Shown piece by piece: positions 1-6,713 of a DNA stretch of 24,670 bases. The notes beneath the pieces were generated by a model. It had not been told where the DNA came from, made no database searches, and worked only from the letters and a program-made list of their open reading frames with translations. The DNA is taken from assembly GCA_049515175.1 (NCBI GenBank), contig JBEKUI010000031.1, forward strand, positions 1 to 24,670. Direction: 5' to 3'. Both the position numbers and the translations under genes were made by a program. The DNA is from JACQNR01 sp049515175 (GTDB lineage: Bacteria > Acidobacteriota > Terriglobia > UBA7540). Position 1 is the first letter of the stretch. Every line of letters starts with the position of its first letter.

Positions 1-740
1 CAACGTGCTGGGGTACCGGAACTGGTAGACGCGAGGGACTTCAAATACCTCAAGTGTGTCTAGTCGCGCATGGCGTATTGGATTAGTAGTATCGAGGAGG
101 CATCCCGCACGCACCGCGGTATCCGGGGACGGACGCTTGGCGCAGTCGCGGCCGCCTTTCACGAGCCCCCTTCCCCCCGTAGAGGTGCTGCTATCCTCGT
201 GGACCTAATATCGGCTGCGAAGGGGGAAGGGATTCTGCGCCAGGGTCTCTTTCGGTCAAGGCCTTGGACACCGTTCGATCGATTTTTCTACGGATCGCAT
301 GTCGCGTCGGGAATGACCCTCGAGTCCCCTACAGGGCACTACCGGCGGAGATCGCTTGCTACAAAGAGGTGCCGAGAGGCAAGAAGCAAAGGCAGGCCAC
401 TCGACTGGCACAACACCTGCAGCATCATCACGAGGAATGTGAAAACCTGTCAAGTGATTTGTCGAACTAATAACTTGCATTATATTATATATCGCATAAT
501 AACATGACGCTAACTGCCCCCTCTCGCCTCTGGGTCAGCCCGGCTTGCGGAATTTGGTCGAGGAAGGCCCCGGGGAGACTCCGAGGGCGCAGGCCCCGGC
601 CCTGTTCCCGCAGGACAATAGAAAATGCCCAAAACGATTCCGCGTGTGATAGGCTTGCCCCCACCAACCTCCCGGGCAGGGGGATCAGATATCTTGGACA
701 GGAACTCCAATCCGCACAAACCATTCTGTGAGGTGATGCC
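1..740. other. gene-free stretch with no convincing CDS
   Basis: No reading frame here looks coding. The longest one, about 145 codons from 70, has no ribosome binding site, a low-complexity Arg/Pro/Ser composition and no recognisable domain, and it runs into an AT-rich patch at 475-503. That patch stands out from the GC-rich surroundings and contains ATTAT/ATAAT inverted repeats. A poor promoter-like pair (TTGTCG near 459, TATATT near 481) lies there, but no gene follows at a sensible distance. The left end carries a tRNA-like half-sequence, described separately. The stretch could be a decayed element junction, an untranslated RNA region or simple intergenic DNA. Confidence 0.5.
7..53 (+). 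pseudogene. degenerate tRNA-like 5' half (Leu/Sec-like)
   Basis: The segment resembles the 5' half of a tRNA-Leu. An acceptor-like GCTGGGG is followed by TA and a D-arm-like CGGAACTGGTAGACGC, then an anticodon arm whose 7-base loop CTTCAAA would read TCA, the anticodon of tRNA-Sec. The D stem has one mismatch, the anticodon stem has one G/A mismatch, and no T arm or matching 3' acceptor strand (CCCCAGC) is found downstream. It is therefore not a functional tRNA as written. It may be a remnant left by integration or rearrangement, or chance similarity. Confidence 0.25.
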
Positions 741-1172
741 ATGAGGACGGGAATCGCGTACCTCCTCTTGTTGGGAATCGCGTCGATCGGCGTGGCCGGC
801 CAGAAGCAAGCCGCGCCGCCCGCGTGCCAGGACGAGGAAGCCATGGTGACGGACTACGAGAAAGGCCTGCAGGATCTGGTCGGGACGGTGAAGAAGGAAA
901 ACCTGGCGGATTTCGGGCGGACCTATCATCGCAAGTCCTGTCTGACCAAGCTGACCCTATGCGTGAGCGTTCTCGATGGAGCCGTTGCCTGCCTCGACAA
1001 GGCGGCGCAGGACTCTTCTACACCCAAGGAGCAGGCGGGCGCTTATGCGGCCAAGCGCGACGGCTACGCCAAGCTGAAAGAAAAAGTCGGCCACTACCGC
1101 GACTCGCTGAAAACGACCGAGGCGGACAAGGACGCGAAAGCGCTAATCGAGAAATTCGAATTCGCCGGGTAG
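741..1172 (+). CDS. small secreted cysteine-containing protein, unknown function
   Basis: A 143-residue protein that begins with a clear Sec signal peptide: Met-Arg, then a hydrophobic core (residues 4-18) ending in VAG, with likely cleavage near residue 20. The mature part is hydrophilic and mostly helical by composition. It has four cysteines (about 29, 67, 74, 84), an even number compatible with two disulfides in the periplasm. The lysine-rich C-terminal half (AKRDGYAKLKEKVGHYR) looks like an amphipathic helix. The start is supported by GAGGTGAT just upstream of the ATG. I recognise no family. It stands alone: the next gene begins about 105 bases on, past a GC hairpin without a U-tract (1174-1192). 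Confidence 0.75.
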   Translation: MRTGIAYLLLLGIASIGVAGQKQAAPPACQDEEAMVTDYEKGLQDLVGTVKKENLADFGRTYHRKSCLTKLTLCVSVLDGAVACLDKAAQDSSTPKEQAGAYAAKRDGYAKLKEKVGHYRDSLKTTEADKDAKALIEKFEFAG

Positions 1173-1277
1173 TACGGGCCCAGGGCGCCCGTGACTCGAC
1201 ACCCGTCGGACACCGGGGTAAGGCCCAGCCTCTCCACGCCTCCTCTTGCGGACGTCGGCCGCAACGCGAGGTTTCTT

Positions 1278-1808
1278 GTGCGCATCCTCAAAAGCCGCAT
1301 CATTTACGACGGACGGGTCGTCAAACTGCGGGTGGACCGCGTCATCGAACCGGGCGGAATTGAGGCGACGCGCGAAGTCGTATGCCATCCGGGCTCGGTG
1401 GTAGTCCTTCCACTGCTCCCTGGCGGGCGCGTGCTGCTGGTGCGACAGTTCCGCTACGCCGCGGCGAAGCATCTGTGGGAACTCGTGGCGGGCGGCCTGG
1501 AGCCGGGAGAATCCGTCCTGCGGGCAGCTCGCCGCGAATTGCTGGAGGAGGGCGGCTACCGCGCCCGGCGCGTCCGCCGGCTTTTCAGCTTTTTCCCCAG
1601 CCCTGGAATCATCAACGAACGCATGCACCTCGTCGAGGCCTCGGGACTCCTTCCGGACAAGGCACAGCCGGAGGCGGATGAGCGGATCGAGGTCGGAATC
1701 TTCACCCTCGCCGAAGTGCGCATGATGCTCCGCCGCCACCGCATCGAGGATGGGAAGACGCTGGTCGGCCTTTCCTGGCTGCTCATGTCGAAACGTGGGT
1801 CGATTTGA
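1278..1808 (+). CDS. Nudix hydrolase, ADP-ribose pyrophosphatase-like
   Basis: This probably hydrolyses a nucleoside diphosphate sugar such as ADP-ribose to AMP plus a sugar phosphate in the cytoplasm. The full Nudix box GX5EX7REUXEEXGU is visible (residues 72-94 from the chosen start: GGLEPGE, then RELLEEGGY), so the Mg2+-binding glutamates are intact. The N-terminal strands (RILKSRIIYDGRVVKL) and the LVRQFRYA segment are typical of the ADP-ribose/NudF branch, and the length of 176 aa fits. I chose GTG 1278 because GAGG lies 6 bases upstream and homology-like sequence begins there. An in-frame GTG at 1191 would add 29 residues, but it lacks a binding site and sits in a hairpin. Substrate specificity cannot be read from sequence alone. 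Confidence 0.88.
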   Translation: MRILKSRIIYDGRVVKLRVDRVIEPGGIEATREVVCHPGSVVVLPLLPGGRVLLVRQFRYAAAKHLWELVAGGLEPGESVLRAARRELLEEGGYRARRVRRLFSFFPSPGIINERMHLVEASGLLPDKAQPEADERIEVGIFTLAEVRMMLRRHRIEDGKTLVGLSWLLMSKRGSI

Positions 1809-1846
1809 CGGATGTCTGGCGTCCCTGAGGCCCGTTCACAATTTTC

Positions 1847-1876
1847 TTGACAAGCCCTGCCCACTCAGCTAATTAT
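1847..1876 (+). promoter_or_regulatory. sigma-70-type promoter of the cold-shock gene
   Basis: A perfect -35 TTGACA (1847-1852) is followed after 18 bases by AATTAT (1871-1876, 4 of 6 matches); TAATTA at 17 bases overlaps it. Transcription would start near 1883, giving a leader of about 135 bases before the cold-shock start codon. Long leaders are typical of csp mRNAs. Confidence 0.7.
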
Positions 1877-1929
1877 CTGGGCGGGAGTAAGCTGGGTGCA
1901 CGGGACGGAAAGTGAAATTCAGGAAGAGC

Positions 1930-1966
1930 GCCGAGAGTCCGGGAGGATTCTCGGCTTTTTGCTTTT
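1930..1966 (+). terminator. intrinsic terminator inside the cold-shock leader (possible attenuator)
   Basis: GCCGAGA (1930-1936) pairs with TCTCGGC (1949-1955), extended by a G-U pair, and is followed at once by TTTTTGCTTTT (1956-1966). This is a canonical intrinsic terminator. It lies between the promoter at 1847 and the cold-shock coding start at 2018, so it can cut off the leader after about 80 bases. The loop holds an SD-like GGGAGGA. It could alternatively end readthrough from the Nudix gene, but the promoter just upstream makes a regulatory role more likely. Confidence 0.7.
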
Positions 1967-2017
1967 CTGGCCTGCTCGCGCTCGGCAATCCCTAAAGTAG
2001 CTCAAGGAGGAACGCAA

Positions 2018-2227
2018 GTGGCACGACTTCAGGGAAAAGTGAAATGGTTCAACAATGCCAAGGGTTATGGCTTCATCGGCCAGGATGGCGGGGCTGACGT
2101 GTTCGTCCATTACTCGGCCATTCAAGGTGAGGGCTTCAAGACCCTGCAGGAAGGCGACACGGTGGAGTTCGACATCGTCCAAGGCCAGAAAGGGCCTCAG
2201 GCCGACAACGTTACCAAGGTCGTGTAA
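2018..2227 (+). CDS. csp: cold-shock domain protein (CspA family)
   Basis: A 69-residue single cold-shock domain that binds single-stranded RNA and DNA and acts as an RNA chaperone in the cytoplasm. RNP1 appears as KGYGFI (residues 15-20) and RNP2 as VFVHY (28-32), with the expected VKWFN start and the C-terminal GPQADNVTKV strand. Length and motifs are complete. The start is GTG, fixed by a strong AAGGAGG (2004-2010) at good spacing and by the conserved N-terminus. Its own promoter (1847), a long leader with an internal terminator and a strong terminator downstream make it a monocistronic, post-initiation-regulated unit. Confidence 0.96.
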   Translation: MARLQGKVKWFNNAKGYGFIGQDGGADVFVHYSAIQGEGFKTLQEGDTVEFDIVQGQKGPQADNVTKVV

Positions 2228-2250
2228 CGCTTCAGCTTCTGCTTGTTCCT

Positions 2251-2292
2251 GGCCCAATCCGCCCACCGGCGGACTGGGCCTTTTTCTTTTTT
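2251..2292 (+). terminator. intrinsic terminator of the cold-shock gene
   Basis: GGCCCAATCCGCC (2251-2263) pairs with GGCGGACTGGGCC (2268-2280) over 13 positions with one A/C mismatch, closing a four-base loop, and is followed by TTTTTCTTTTTT (2281-2292). Confidence 0.92.
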
Positions 2293-2513
2293 GCCCACAC
2301 TGGGATACGCCCATGGAGGGACGACCCAGTTGCGCCCCTGCGAGGGCGCGAGGGCAACCCGTCATTACAGCTTGATTTTCCTCCGGCGCGGGGAGAAAAT
2401 TACCCCATTGTATCCGGCGTGAGAGGGCTGGCGCGCCGAGCCAGCGAGTTTGTTGACGGGGCCCTCAAAGATAAGCGAGCCGCAAGGCTCCACCTACCGG
2501 AGGAGGCGAGACC

Positions 2514-3224
2514 ATGCTTAGACCGGTTCTAGTCGCATTTATCCTTCTCTCCAGCACGTTCCCGGCGCTTGCCGCCGCGCCGCCGGAGGTTCGCTCCGCC
2601 ACGGCCGACCGCACCCTCTCGCTCGCCCGGGCGCCACAGCATCCCGCGCGAACTCTGACCGTCCCCGCCGAGACCGAGGCTGCTATCCAACTGCTCTCCG
2701 GGATTCATTCCCGGGTCAGCCACGTCGGCGACCCGGTCACGGCCGAGGTTCTCAACCCCATTTACGTTGATGGCCAGATCGCGCTGCCCGCGGGCACACT
2801 GATCGACGGGTGCATCACCCGCATTCGCCCTGCCGGACGTATGCGCCGCCCGGCGGAGATGACGCTGCGCTTCGAGCACGTCACTCTCCCGGATGGGCAG
2901 AACCAACCGCTCTCGGCGCTACTCGCCGCCCTCGACGCACCGGCCCGCGCCCGCACCCGGCTTGATTCGGAAGGAATCCTGAAAGGGACTCGTACCCTTT
3001 CCTGGAAGCACCTCGCCGGGGGAATGGCAGGCCTCGGGGTGCTGGGAGCCATCGAAGTACCGCTGGCCAGCGCCGCAGTCGTCGGTGTAACCCTGCCCCT
3101 GGGGGGCGGCGCCGTGGTCGGCTACTCGCTCCTCTTCCCCAAAGGCAACGATGTTCATGTCCCCCCCGACACGCCCATGCGCATCCGCCTGCGCAAATCG
3201 CTCACCGTCCGCGTAGCGTGGTAG
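2514..3224 (+). CDS. secreted beta-rich protein with glycine-rich hydrophobic segment, unknown function
   Basis: A 236-residue protein with a Sec signal peptide (hydrophobic core 5-18, cleavage after ALA near residue 20). Residues 60-145 alternate short strands and turns around the pattern LPAGTLIDG...RPAGRM...LRFEHVTLPDGQ. That pattern recalls the TrbI/VirB10-like beta-barrel fold, but this is a resemblance and not an identification. Residues 165-205 form a Gly/Ala-rich hydrophobic stretch (GGMAGLGVLGAIEV...LPLGGGAVVGYSLL) that could insert in a membrane or pack as a glycine zipper. The last strand (PPDTPMRIRLRKSLTV) repeats the barrel-like theme. GGAGGAGGCGAG precedes the ATG. Probably an envelope protein. 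It is single, with pabB starting 85 bases later under its own promoter. Confidence 0.72.
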   Translation: MLRPVLVAFILLSSTFPALAAAPPEVRSATADRTLSLARAPQHPARTLTVPAETEAAIQLLSGIHSRVSHVGDPVTAEVLNPIYVDGQIALPAGTLIDGCITRIRPAGRMRRPAEMTLRFEHVTLPDGQNQPLSALLAALDAPARARTRLDSEGILKGTRTLSWKHLAGGMAGLGVLGAIEVPLASAAVVGVTLPLGGGAVVGYSLLFPKGNDVHVPPDTPMRIRLRKSLTVRVAW

Positions 3225-3294
3225 CGTACACCTCTCCAGCAGGCACACGGTGCTTTCTGCGACAGTTTGCATCGCCGTGTAGCCAACCCGTCAG

Positions 3295-3309
3295 TGATAT
3301 ATTGGCACG
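3295..3309 (+). promoter_or_regulatory. extended -10 promoter giving a leaderless pabB transcript
   Basis: TGaTATATT (3295-3303) is an extended -10. The pabB ATG begins at 3310, just where transcription would start. No Shine-Dalgarno sequence precedes that ATG. A TTGCAT at 3267-3272 is too far away (25 bases) to be a normal -35. Confidence 0.5.
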
Positions 3310-4563
3310 ATGGAGGATGCGAAACAGGCGCTCCTGCTGCCCGCAGAGGCGCGGCCCGCGGTGCTGGAAGGCCGATGGCTCGGCCTCGCGGGCCATCAGG
3401 CCCTTGTGGCGGCGTATCCGGCGAGCGTGCTCGAGGGCGGTCCCGACCTGCTGCCCGAACTTCCCTCTTGGCTCGAGCGCCACACCCGGCAATTCCCTGC
3501 CGGCGGCGCTGTGGGCTTCTTCGCTTACGAGCTCGCCCGCGCCTTTGAACGCCTGCCGCTCGCGCCCGCGCCTGGCCTGCCTGACTTCTCCTTCTCCTAC
3601 TACCCGACGATTGAGCAAGTAGAGAGTCGCGATCTCGCTCTCCCTTCGCCTCAAGCGTCCGCTGAGACGGAAGTCCAGAATCCTTTCGACGAAAAGAGGT
3701 TCATTGCCGGCGTGGAGATAATCCGGCAATACATCGCCGCGGGCGACATTTACCAGGCGAACCTGACACAGCAATTCTCCGCGCGGCTGCGCGGCGCCTC
3801 GCCGCAAGCGATCTATGGCCGGGTTGCCGGTGCACGGGCGCGCCGGAGCGCTTTCCTCCAGACCCCCATACTCGCCATCGTCAGCAACTCGCCCGAACGC
3901 TTCTTTCAGGTTCGCGACGGCTGCATCCTGGCAAGCCCCATCAAAGGGACGCTGGCGCGGAGTGGCGACCCCACCCAAGACGAGGAGCTTGTCGCGCGCC
4001 TGCGCGCCAGCCGCAAGGACCGCGCCGAAAACGTCATGATCGTTGACCTGCTGCGCAACGACCTCGGCCGCATCTGCGATTACGAATCGATCCACGCCCG
4101 CCTGTGGGAGGTCGAAACGCTGCCTCACCTTTTTCATCTCGTGTCCCACGTGGAGGGCGAACTGCGGCCGGGCGCCGGCCTCCTTGAAATCCTGCGGGCG
4201 CTCTTCCCCTGCGGCTCGATCACCGGCGCACCCAAGATTCGCGCCATGGAAATTCTGGCGGAGCTCGAAACCGCCCCGCGCGGCGTCTCCATGGGCGCCA
4301 TCGGCATCATTCGTGGCGCGCCGGGCGGGCGGGATTTCGAGATGGATTTCAGCGTCGCCATCCGCACGCTCAGCTTTCGCGGCGACATCGCTTCCTTCAA
4401 CGCGGGCGGCGGAATCGTGTATGATTCCGGGGCGCAAGCCGAGTATCAGGAGATGTTGCTCAAAGCGCAACCGCTGCTCGCAGCGTTGGGTGTTGCGCCC
4501 ACCGGCAAGGCGCACTCCACCGCCCACGCTCCGCGTCAGAATGCGCGGGCAATGCGGAGTTGA
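3310..4563 (+). CDS. pabB: aminodeoxychorismate synthase component I
   Basis: Converts chorismate plus ammonia (normally supplied by the PabA glutaminase) to 4-amino-4-deoxychorismate, the first step from chorismate to p-aminobenzoate and folate. The chorismate-binding domain is complete: GDIYQANLTQ (145-154), PIKGT with the PabB-type lysine K212 (anthranilate synthases have PIAGT), RAENVMIVDLLRNDLGRI (238-255), SITGAPK (303-309) and the FNAGGGIVYDS end (363-373). At 417 aa it is a little shorter than Escherichia coli PabB, through a reduced N-terminal domain. No pabA is visible in the window. It heads a tight operon with a UroD-superfamily gene and pabC, which supports the folate assignment. 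The mRNA appears leaderless. Confidence 0.93.
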   Translation: MEDAKQALLLPAEARPAVLEGRWLGLAGHQALVAAYPASVLEGGPDLLPELPSWLERHTRQFPAGGAVGFFAYELARAFERLPLAPAPGLPDFSFSYYPTIEQVESRDLALPSPQASAETEVQNPFDEKRFIAGVEIIRQYIAAGDIYQANLTQQFSARLRGASPQAIYGRVAGARARRSAFLQTPILAIVSNSPERFFQVRDGCILASPIKGTLARSGDPTQDEELVARLRASRKDRAENVMIVDLLRNDLGRICDYESIHARLWEVETLPHLFHLVSHVEGELRPGAGLLEILRALFPCGSITGAPKIRAMEILAELETAPRGVSMGAIGIIRGAPGGRDFEMDFSVAIRTLSFRGDIASFNAGGGIVYDSGAQAEYQEMLLKAQPLLAALGVAPTGKAHSTAHAPRQNARAMRS

Positions 4564-4575
4564 CAGACCTCGACC

Positions 4576-5769
4576 ATGACTCACCGTGAACGAATCCTGG
4601 CGGCAATTCGGGGCGACGTACCCGACCGCTTGCCCTGGGTGCCGCGGCTGGATTTCTGGTACCGAGCGCACCAGTATCAACACTCCATGCCCGCGGACTT
4701 CAAGGACTTTTCTCTGCTTGAGCTCGCCGATCGACTCGGCGTGGGGACCTACGCCGTCGTCCCCGACTTCACCGATTGTCCTACCGGAACGGAAATGCAG
4801 GATCGCGCGCTGGGGATCTACCAGATGCCCGTGATTCCCTACCGCGTGACGCTGGAGGGTGTGGAGCGGCGGGTGCTGAAACGGGGGCGCGAAAGCGTCG
4901 TGGAATATCACACGCCGGTGGGTTCGATTCAGACCACCGCAGCCTTCACCGAAGAGATGCTCCAGTCAGGCGGCTCGATCTCCTACGTCACCGGTTATCC
5001 CATCCGCCAGCCGCGCGATTTCGCCGTGGTGGGCTACATCTTCTCGCACTTGAAGGTCGAACCGCGCTATGAGGGATACATCGCGCATCGCGACCGCGTC
5101 GGCGAGCGCGGACTCGTCATCAGTTACGCCAGCCCGGCCGCTTCGCCCATGCATCACATCATGAAGGAGTTCATGCCCGTCGATCAGTTTTTCTACGCGA
5201 CGTACGACTATCCTCAGGAGCTCGCCCGCCTGGCCGAGAAGATGGAGCCTTATTACGAGCGCATCAAGGAAATCTCAGCCGCCGCTCCGGCGGAGGCGGT
5301 GATGCTGGGCGCCAACTACGACGAAGCCATCACCTATCCGAAGTTTTTCGCCCAGCACATCCTCCCCGCCTTGCGCGATTACGCGCGAGTCCTCCATCGC
5401 CAGGGGAAATACCTGATGACCCACACCGACGGCGAAAATCGCAAGCTTCTGAATCTCTATCTCGAGGCGGGCTTCGATGTGGCGGACTCGGTCTGCCCCT
5501 ACCCCATGACGAGTTGCCGGCTGGAAGAAATGCGCGAGGCCTTCCGCGGCCGGATTGCCATTTGGGGCGGGATTCCGTCTCTGCTGCTTTGCCCCAGCAG
5601 TTCCAGCGCCGAAGAATGCGACCGGTTTGTTGACGACGTGCTGGCGCGCAACCGGGGCCAGAGCCGCCTGATCCTGGGCGTGAGCGATATGGTGACCGCC
5701 GACGCCGACTGGTCGCGCCTGCAATCGATCACAGAGAAAGTGGCGCGCACCGAATGGCGCGCGCTGTAG
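4576..5769 (+). CDS. uroporphyrinogen decarboxylase (URO-D) superfamily protein
   Basis: A 397-residue protein of the URO-D / corrinoid-methyltransferase superfamily, a TIM barrel. It starts with the typical MTHRERILAAIRGDVPDRLPW and carries the late-barrel segment KYLMTHTDGENRKLLNLYLEAGFDVADSVCPYP (residues 278-310), then IAIWGGI. True HemE proteins are shorter (about 340-360 aa) and keep a different N-terminal arginine-rich substrate motif, so this is probably not the haem enzyme. The HxCG zinc motif of MtaA-type methyltransferases is replaced by HTDG (283-286), so methyl transfer by that mechanism is doubtful. It starts 12 bases after pabB and ends 23 bases before pabC, which ties it to p-aminobenzoate or one-carbon metabolism by context only. 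Substrate unknown. Confidence 0.85.
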   Translation: MTHRERILAAIRGDVPDRLPWVPRLDFWYRAHQYQHSMPADFKDFSLLELADRLGVGTYAVVPDFTDCPTGTEMQDRALGIYQMPVIPYRVTLEGVERRVLKRGRESVVEYHTPVGSIQTTAAFTEEMLQSGGSISYVTGYPIRQPRDFAVVGYIFSHLKVEPRYEGYIAHRDRVGERGLVISYASPAASPMHHIMKEFMPVDQFFYATYDYPQELARLAEKMEPYYERIKEISAAAPAEAVMLGANYDEAITYPKFFAQHILPALRDYARVLHRQGKYLMTHTDGENRKLLNLYLEAGFDVADSVCPYPMTSCRLEEMREAFRGRIAIWGGIPSLLLCPSSSSAEECDRFVDDVLARNRGQSRLILGVSDMVTADADWSRLQSITEKVARTEWRAL

Positions 5770-5792
5770 TGCCCAAGGGAAGAACAGGAATT

Positions 5793-6656
5793 ATGGATCC
5801 ACTCATCATTCACAACGACCGCATTGTTCCGTTGAGTGAAGTTCACCTCTCGCCCGGGCAGGTCGGCTTGCTCACGGGATGGGGTGTGTTTACCACACTG
5901 CGCATTTACCGTGGCGTTCCGTTTGCCTTTGAACGGCATTGGGCCCGCATGACGCGCGACGCGGAGCGACTCGAAATCGAGATGCCCTTCCAGTGCGAGA
6001 AGGTGCGCAACGCAATTATGGATCTCGCGGCCGCCAGCCAGCGACTAGAGGGCATGGCGCGCGTTTCATTCGTGAAGAATCAAGGTGGAATGTGGGCGCA
6101 AGCCGACAACCTCCCCCCCACGGATCTCCTCGTTTTCACGCGGGAGCTCAAAGCCTGGCCCGCAGCGCACAAACTGGCGATTCAGCCAGGCGGAATCTTC
6201 TCAGGGGGGCAATACGCCGGCGCCAAGATGCTCTCCTGGGTGCCCCACGCCGCTGTCCTCGAACGCGCCCACGAAGGGGGCTTCGACGACGCCGTGCTCA
6301 TCAACGAGCGCGGCCAGATCGCCGAGTGCACCTCCGCCAATATTTTCCTCGTGCGCGGGCGGACCCTGCTCACCCCGCCGCTCTCTTCCGGATGCCTGGG
6401 GGGAATTACCCGCGAAGTGATTTTTGAGATTGCGCCGCAGGCCGGCCTGGAGATTCGCGAGGCAGAACTGACCACCGACGACCTCTCGACGGCTCAGGAG
6501 GTTTTCATCAGCTCGACCACCCGCGAAGTCGCCGGAGTCGGCTTCATCAACCCGAAATGGAATTACCCCTGCCCGGGAGAGAAGACCGCGGTGCTGGAGT
6601 CGTCCTTTCAGAGTTATGTGGCGGAGTATCTGGCGCGAGCGGAATCACCGGCGTGA
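5793..6656 (+). CDS. pabC: aminodeoxychorismate lyase / class IV PLP aminotransferase
   Basis: A fold-type IV PLP enzyme of 287 aa. The Schiff-base lysine is K145 in AGAKMLSWV, and the conserved glutamate that contacts the PLP pyridine nitrogen is E178 in GQIAECTSANIF. The N-terminal GLLTGWGVFTTLRIYRG and C-terminal CLGGITREV segments are also typical. The family includes branched-chain and D-amino acid aminotransferases. Placement in a unit with pabB favours the lyase that releases pyruvate and p-aminobenzoate from aminodeoxychorismate. I chose ATG 5793 because AGGAA precedes it and the conserved sequence begins there; an in-frame ATG at 5754 would overlap the previous gene by 16 bases. Transcription converges with the aminotransferase gene after a 57-base gap. 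Confidence 0.87.
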   Translation: MDPLIIHNDRIVPLSEVHLSPGQVGLLTGWGVFTTLRIYRGVPFAFERHWARMTRDAERLEIEMPFQCEKVRNAIMDLAAASQRLEGMARVSFVKNQGGMWAQADNLPPTDLLVFTRELKAWPAAHKLAIQPGGIFSGGQYAGAKMLSWVPHAAVLERAHEGGFDDAVLINERGQIAECTSANIFLVRGRTLLTPPLSSGCLGGITREVIFEIAPQAGLEIREAELTTDDLSTAQEVFISSTTREVAGVGFINPKWNYPCPGEKTAVLESSFQSYVAEYLARAESPA

Positions 6657-6713
6657 GGGTTGCTGTAGCTCAGCTTTATGAGCGGCGAAACTGTTGTATG
6701 CCATGGACGCCGG

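Noticed and set aside
70..507. 145-codon frame on the plus strand
   Set aside because: No ribosome binding site, no domain, atypical composition, and it runs through an AT-rich non-coding patch.
1174..1192. hairpin ACGGGC/GCCCGT after the small secreted protein gene
   Set aside because: No U-tract follows; not supported as a terminator.
3202..4911. 569-codon minus-strand frame across pabB
   Set aside because: Shadow of pabB and the URO-D gene; no motif, and it conflicts with two confident genes.
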